DNA of 64,000 bases from assembly GCF_900327775.1 (NCBI RefSeq), contig NZ_OUMZ01000007.1, positions 1,599,606-1,663,605 of the forward strand. Reading direction: 5' to 3'. Numbering within the stretch: position 1 is the stretch's first letter; each line of letters begins with the position of its first letter. The position numbers and the translations under genes were made by a program. Under the pieces are notes generated by a model. That model ran no database searches. It was not told the DNA's origin and saw only the letters and a list, made by a program, of their open reading frames with translations. Shown one piece after another: positions 62,622 to 64,000 of this stretch. This stretch comes from Roseovarius sp. EL26 (GTDB lineage Bacteria > Pseudomonadota > Alphaproteobacteria > Rhodobacterales > Rhodobacteraceae).

Positions 62622-63308
62622 TTAGGCCAACAGTCGGTATCCACCGGATTCCGTCACCAAAAGACGCGCATTCGATGGATCGGGTTCAATTTTCTGTCTC
62701 AACCGATAGATGTGCGTTTCCAGCGTATGCGTGGTCACACCAGCATTGTATCCCCAGACCTCATGCAGCAACACATCACGCGCCACCACACCCTCGGTAG
62801 AACGGTACAGAAACTTCAGAATGTTGGTTTCCTTCTCCGTCAGGCGGATTTTGCGCTCATCTTCGGTGAGCAGCATCTTCATTGCCGGCTTGAACGTATA
62901 GGGCCCCAGCTGGAACACCGCGTCCTCAGATTGCTCATGCTGACGCAACTGCGCCCGGATCCGAGCCAACAGAACCGGAAATTTAAACGGTTTTGTCACA
63001 TAATCATTTGCGCCTGCGTCCAGACCCAAAATTGTATCGGCGTCACCATCATGGCCAGTCAGCATCATCACCGGGGCCTTCACGCCCTGCTTGCGCATCA
63101 GGCGGCACAATTCGCGACCATCTGTATCGGGCAGACCAACATCCAGAATGACCAGATCATAAATGGCGTCCTTGGCTTTCACCATCGCCTCAGACCCATT
63201 ACCGGCCTCAAAGACGTCGAAATCCTCGGTCATCACCAATTGTTCACTCAACGCTTCGCGCAGATCCTCGTCATCATCGACAAGTAAGATTTTCTTGAGC
63301 TGTCCCAT
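62622..63308 (-). CDS. OmpR/PhoB-family response regulator
   Basis: 228 residues. Receiver domain with the acidic triad DDDE (11-14), phosphoacceptor Asp near 56 (LVILDVGLPDTDG), MLTGHDGD (Thr switch) and TKPFKFP (Lys near 108). The C-terminal winged helix carries RLTEKETNILKFLYRSTEGVVARDVLLHEVWGYNAGVTTHTLETHIYRLRQKIE. Its kinase is not adjacent. It may correspond to the essential CenR-type regulator of alphaproteobacteria, but that is a guess. The start at 63308 has AGGA eight bases upstream; the frame reads 34 codons further without support. Confidence 0.93.
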   Translation of the reverse strand: MGQLKKILLVDDDEDLREALSEQLVMTEDFDVFEAGNGSEAMVKAKDAIYDLVILDVGLPDTDGRELCRLMRKQGVKAPVMMLTGHDGDADTILGLDAGANDYVTKPFKFPVLLARIRAQLRQHEQSEDAVFQLGPYTFKPAMKMLLTEDERKIRLTEKETNILKFLYRSTEGVVARDVLLHEVWGYNAGVTTHTLETHIYRLRQKIEPDPSNARLLVTESGGYRLLA

Positions 63309-63391
63309 ATCGACCATCCTAGCATTTGTTTGTAAACAGATGAGACATGCAAACCGATCCGGCAAGGTCTGTGACAGACAAATCACGCCCA

Positions 63392-63430
63392 CGTGTAACG
63401 ATCGGTACATTTATTTCATTGTGTTACACG
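63392..63430. promoter_or_regulatory. Inverted GTGTAAC repeats between response regulator and ribA
   Basis: CGTGTAAC at 63392-63399 and GTTACACG at 63423-63430 form a perfect inverted repeat; the second copy is part of the nine-base palindrome GTGTTACAC. They lie in the divergent control region. Confidence 0.5.
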
Positions 63431-63471
63431 CCCCCACAGGCCTTGTATCACCAAAACAGGACAGGACCGGG

Positions 63472-64000
63472 ATGAGCTTTGCCCCCGACATGACTGAAAT
63501 TCTGGCCCGTGCCCGCGCCGATCTGCGCATGGGGGTCCCAATCGTAATCAAAAACGAAGACGAGGCTGTGTTGATTCTGGCCGCCGAAACATTGGACGCG
63601 CAACGCCTGACCAATCTGCAAGCTCTTGGCGGGCAGCCTGTGATCGTGATCAGCGCACGGCGCGCCGAAACCCTAAAAGCCCGCGCCTATGATGGTGATC
63701 TGGCCCGGGTTACGTTGCCCTGCGATGCACGGCTTAACTGGGTGCTTGGCATCGCAGATCCGGCAGATGACCTCAAAACCCCGATGAAAGGCCCATTAAT
63801 CACTCAGCGTGACGGCTCCGCCGATCTGCACCGGCTCGCCCTCAAGGTGGTTAAATCTGCACGCCTTTTGCCAGCGGCATTGGTGCTCAGCCTTCCCGAT
63901 CCAAATAATTTTGCCAAAACCCATCACCTGACCACTTTGCTCGAGAAACCAGCCGCCAATCTACTCTCGCATACCAGCCCGCTGCATCCTGTTGTCAACG
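63472..64000 (+). CDS. ribA: GTP cyclohydrolase II, N-terminal part only
   Basis: The frame opens at ATG 63472 (MSFAPDMTEILARARADLRMG) and runs out of the window after 176 codons. The visible part is the N-terminal extension found on roseobacter RibA proteins: VPIVIKNEDEAVLILAAETLDAQRLTNLQALGGQPVIVISARRAETL, then VLSLPDPNNFAKTHHLTTLLEKPAANLLSHT. The zinc-binding cyclohydrolase domain should follow beyond the edge. RibA opens GTP in the first step of riboflavin synthesis. It has no leader RNA in the short upstream gap. Confidence 0.85.
   Translation, partial: MSFAPDMTEILARARADLRMGVPIVIKNEDEAVLILAAETLDAQRLTNLQALGGQPVIVISARRAETLKARAYDGDLARVTLPCDARLNWVLGIADPADDLKTPMKGPLITQRDGSADLHRLALKVVKSARLLPAALVLSLPDPNNFAKTHHLTTLLEKPAANLLSHTSPLHPVVN

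Noticed and set aside
1..64000. CRISPR array, insertion sequence or prophage
   Set aside because: No regularly spaced direct repeats, transposase, integrase or phage structural genes were seen in any frame.

Overview
The window reads as a chromosomal segment of a marine alphaproteobacterium of the Roseobacter group (Rhodobacteraceae). The basis is a dmdA-acuI pair for dimethylsulfoniopropionate (DMSP) use, small DUF2484 proteins inside the division cluster, alphaproteobacterial protein styles throughout, and a long mraZ leader resembling the one that carries the sRNA UpsM in Rhodobacter sphaeroides. I see no rRNA, tRNA, CRISPR array, insertion sequence or prophage.

Left part (1-22100): a compact run of sensor kinase, YrhK protein, nuclease/phosphatase-fold protein and cardiolipin synthase; an HtrA protease; a lipoprotein-type cytochrome c; a leftward group (N-formylglutamate amidohydrolase, CHMI-type isomerase, DUF1244, EamA transporter); pyruvate kinase with a candidate CceR operator; rpmI-rplT; two tandem Rieske oxygenases; a secreted peptidoglycan-binding protein with a repeated LDVF-type motif facing an unknown secreted protein; an ABC exporter; a BON-LysM protein; then recN and bamD.

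Centre (22195-48480): the dcw (division and cell wall) cluster, all on the minus strand, read from right to left: mraZ, rsmH, ftsL, ftsI, murE, murF, mraY, [ACT-domain gene, OafA-type acyltransferase], murD, [YHS gene on the opposite strand, DUF6502-type gene, DUF5666-like gene], ftsW, murG, murC, [two DUF2484 genes], murB, ddl, ftsQ, ftsA, ftsZ, then lpxC, bamD and recN. Many neighbours overlap by ATGA. The 690 bases upstream of mraZ hold the richest non-coding signal in the window: a probable UpsM-like leader RNA with its own terminator, a 10-bp-phased TGGGA array over the likely promoter, several paired TGGNA boxes in the other orientation, and a perfect DnaA box in AT-rich DNA.

Right part (48483-64000): two GNAT acetyltransferases; a GntR-type regulator divergent from a four-gene operon DUF2182-DUF1326-dmdA-acuI with a TGTCAGACA palindrome between them; a Trm112/LON/thioredoxin-TPR group; an overlapping four-gene operon led by a Tat-exported FAD oxidase; xthA; an alpha/beta hydrolase and aminotransferase pair; an OmpR-type response regulator divergent from the 5' part of ribA, which runs out of the window.

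Start codons were moved inward from the longest open frame wherever a ribosome binding site or family length supported it; these choices are stated per gene. Functions come from reading motifs by eye; no database search was possible.
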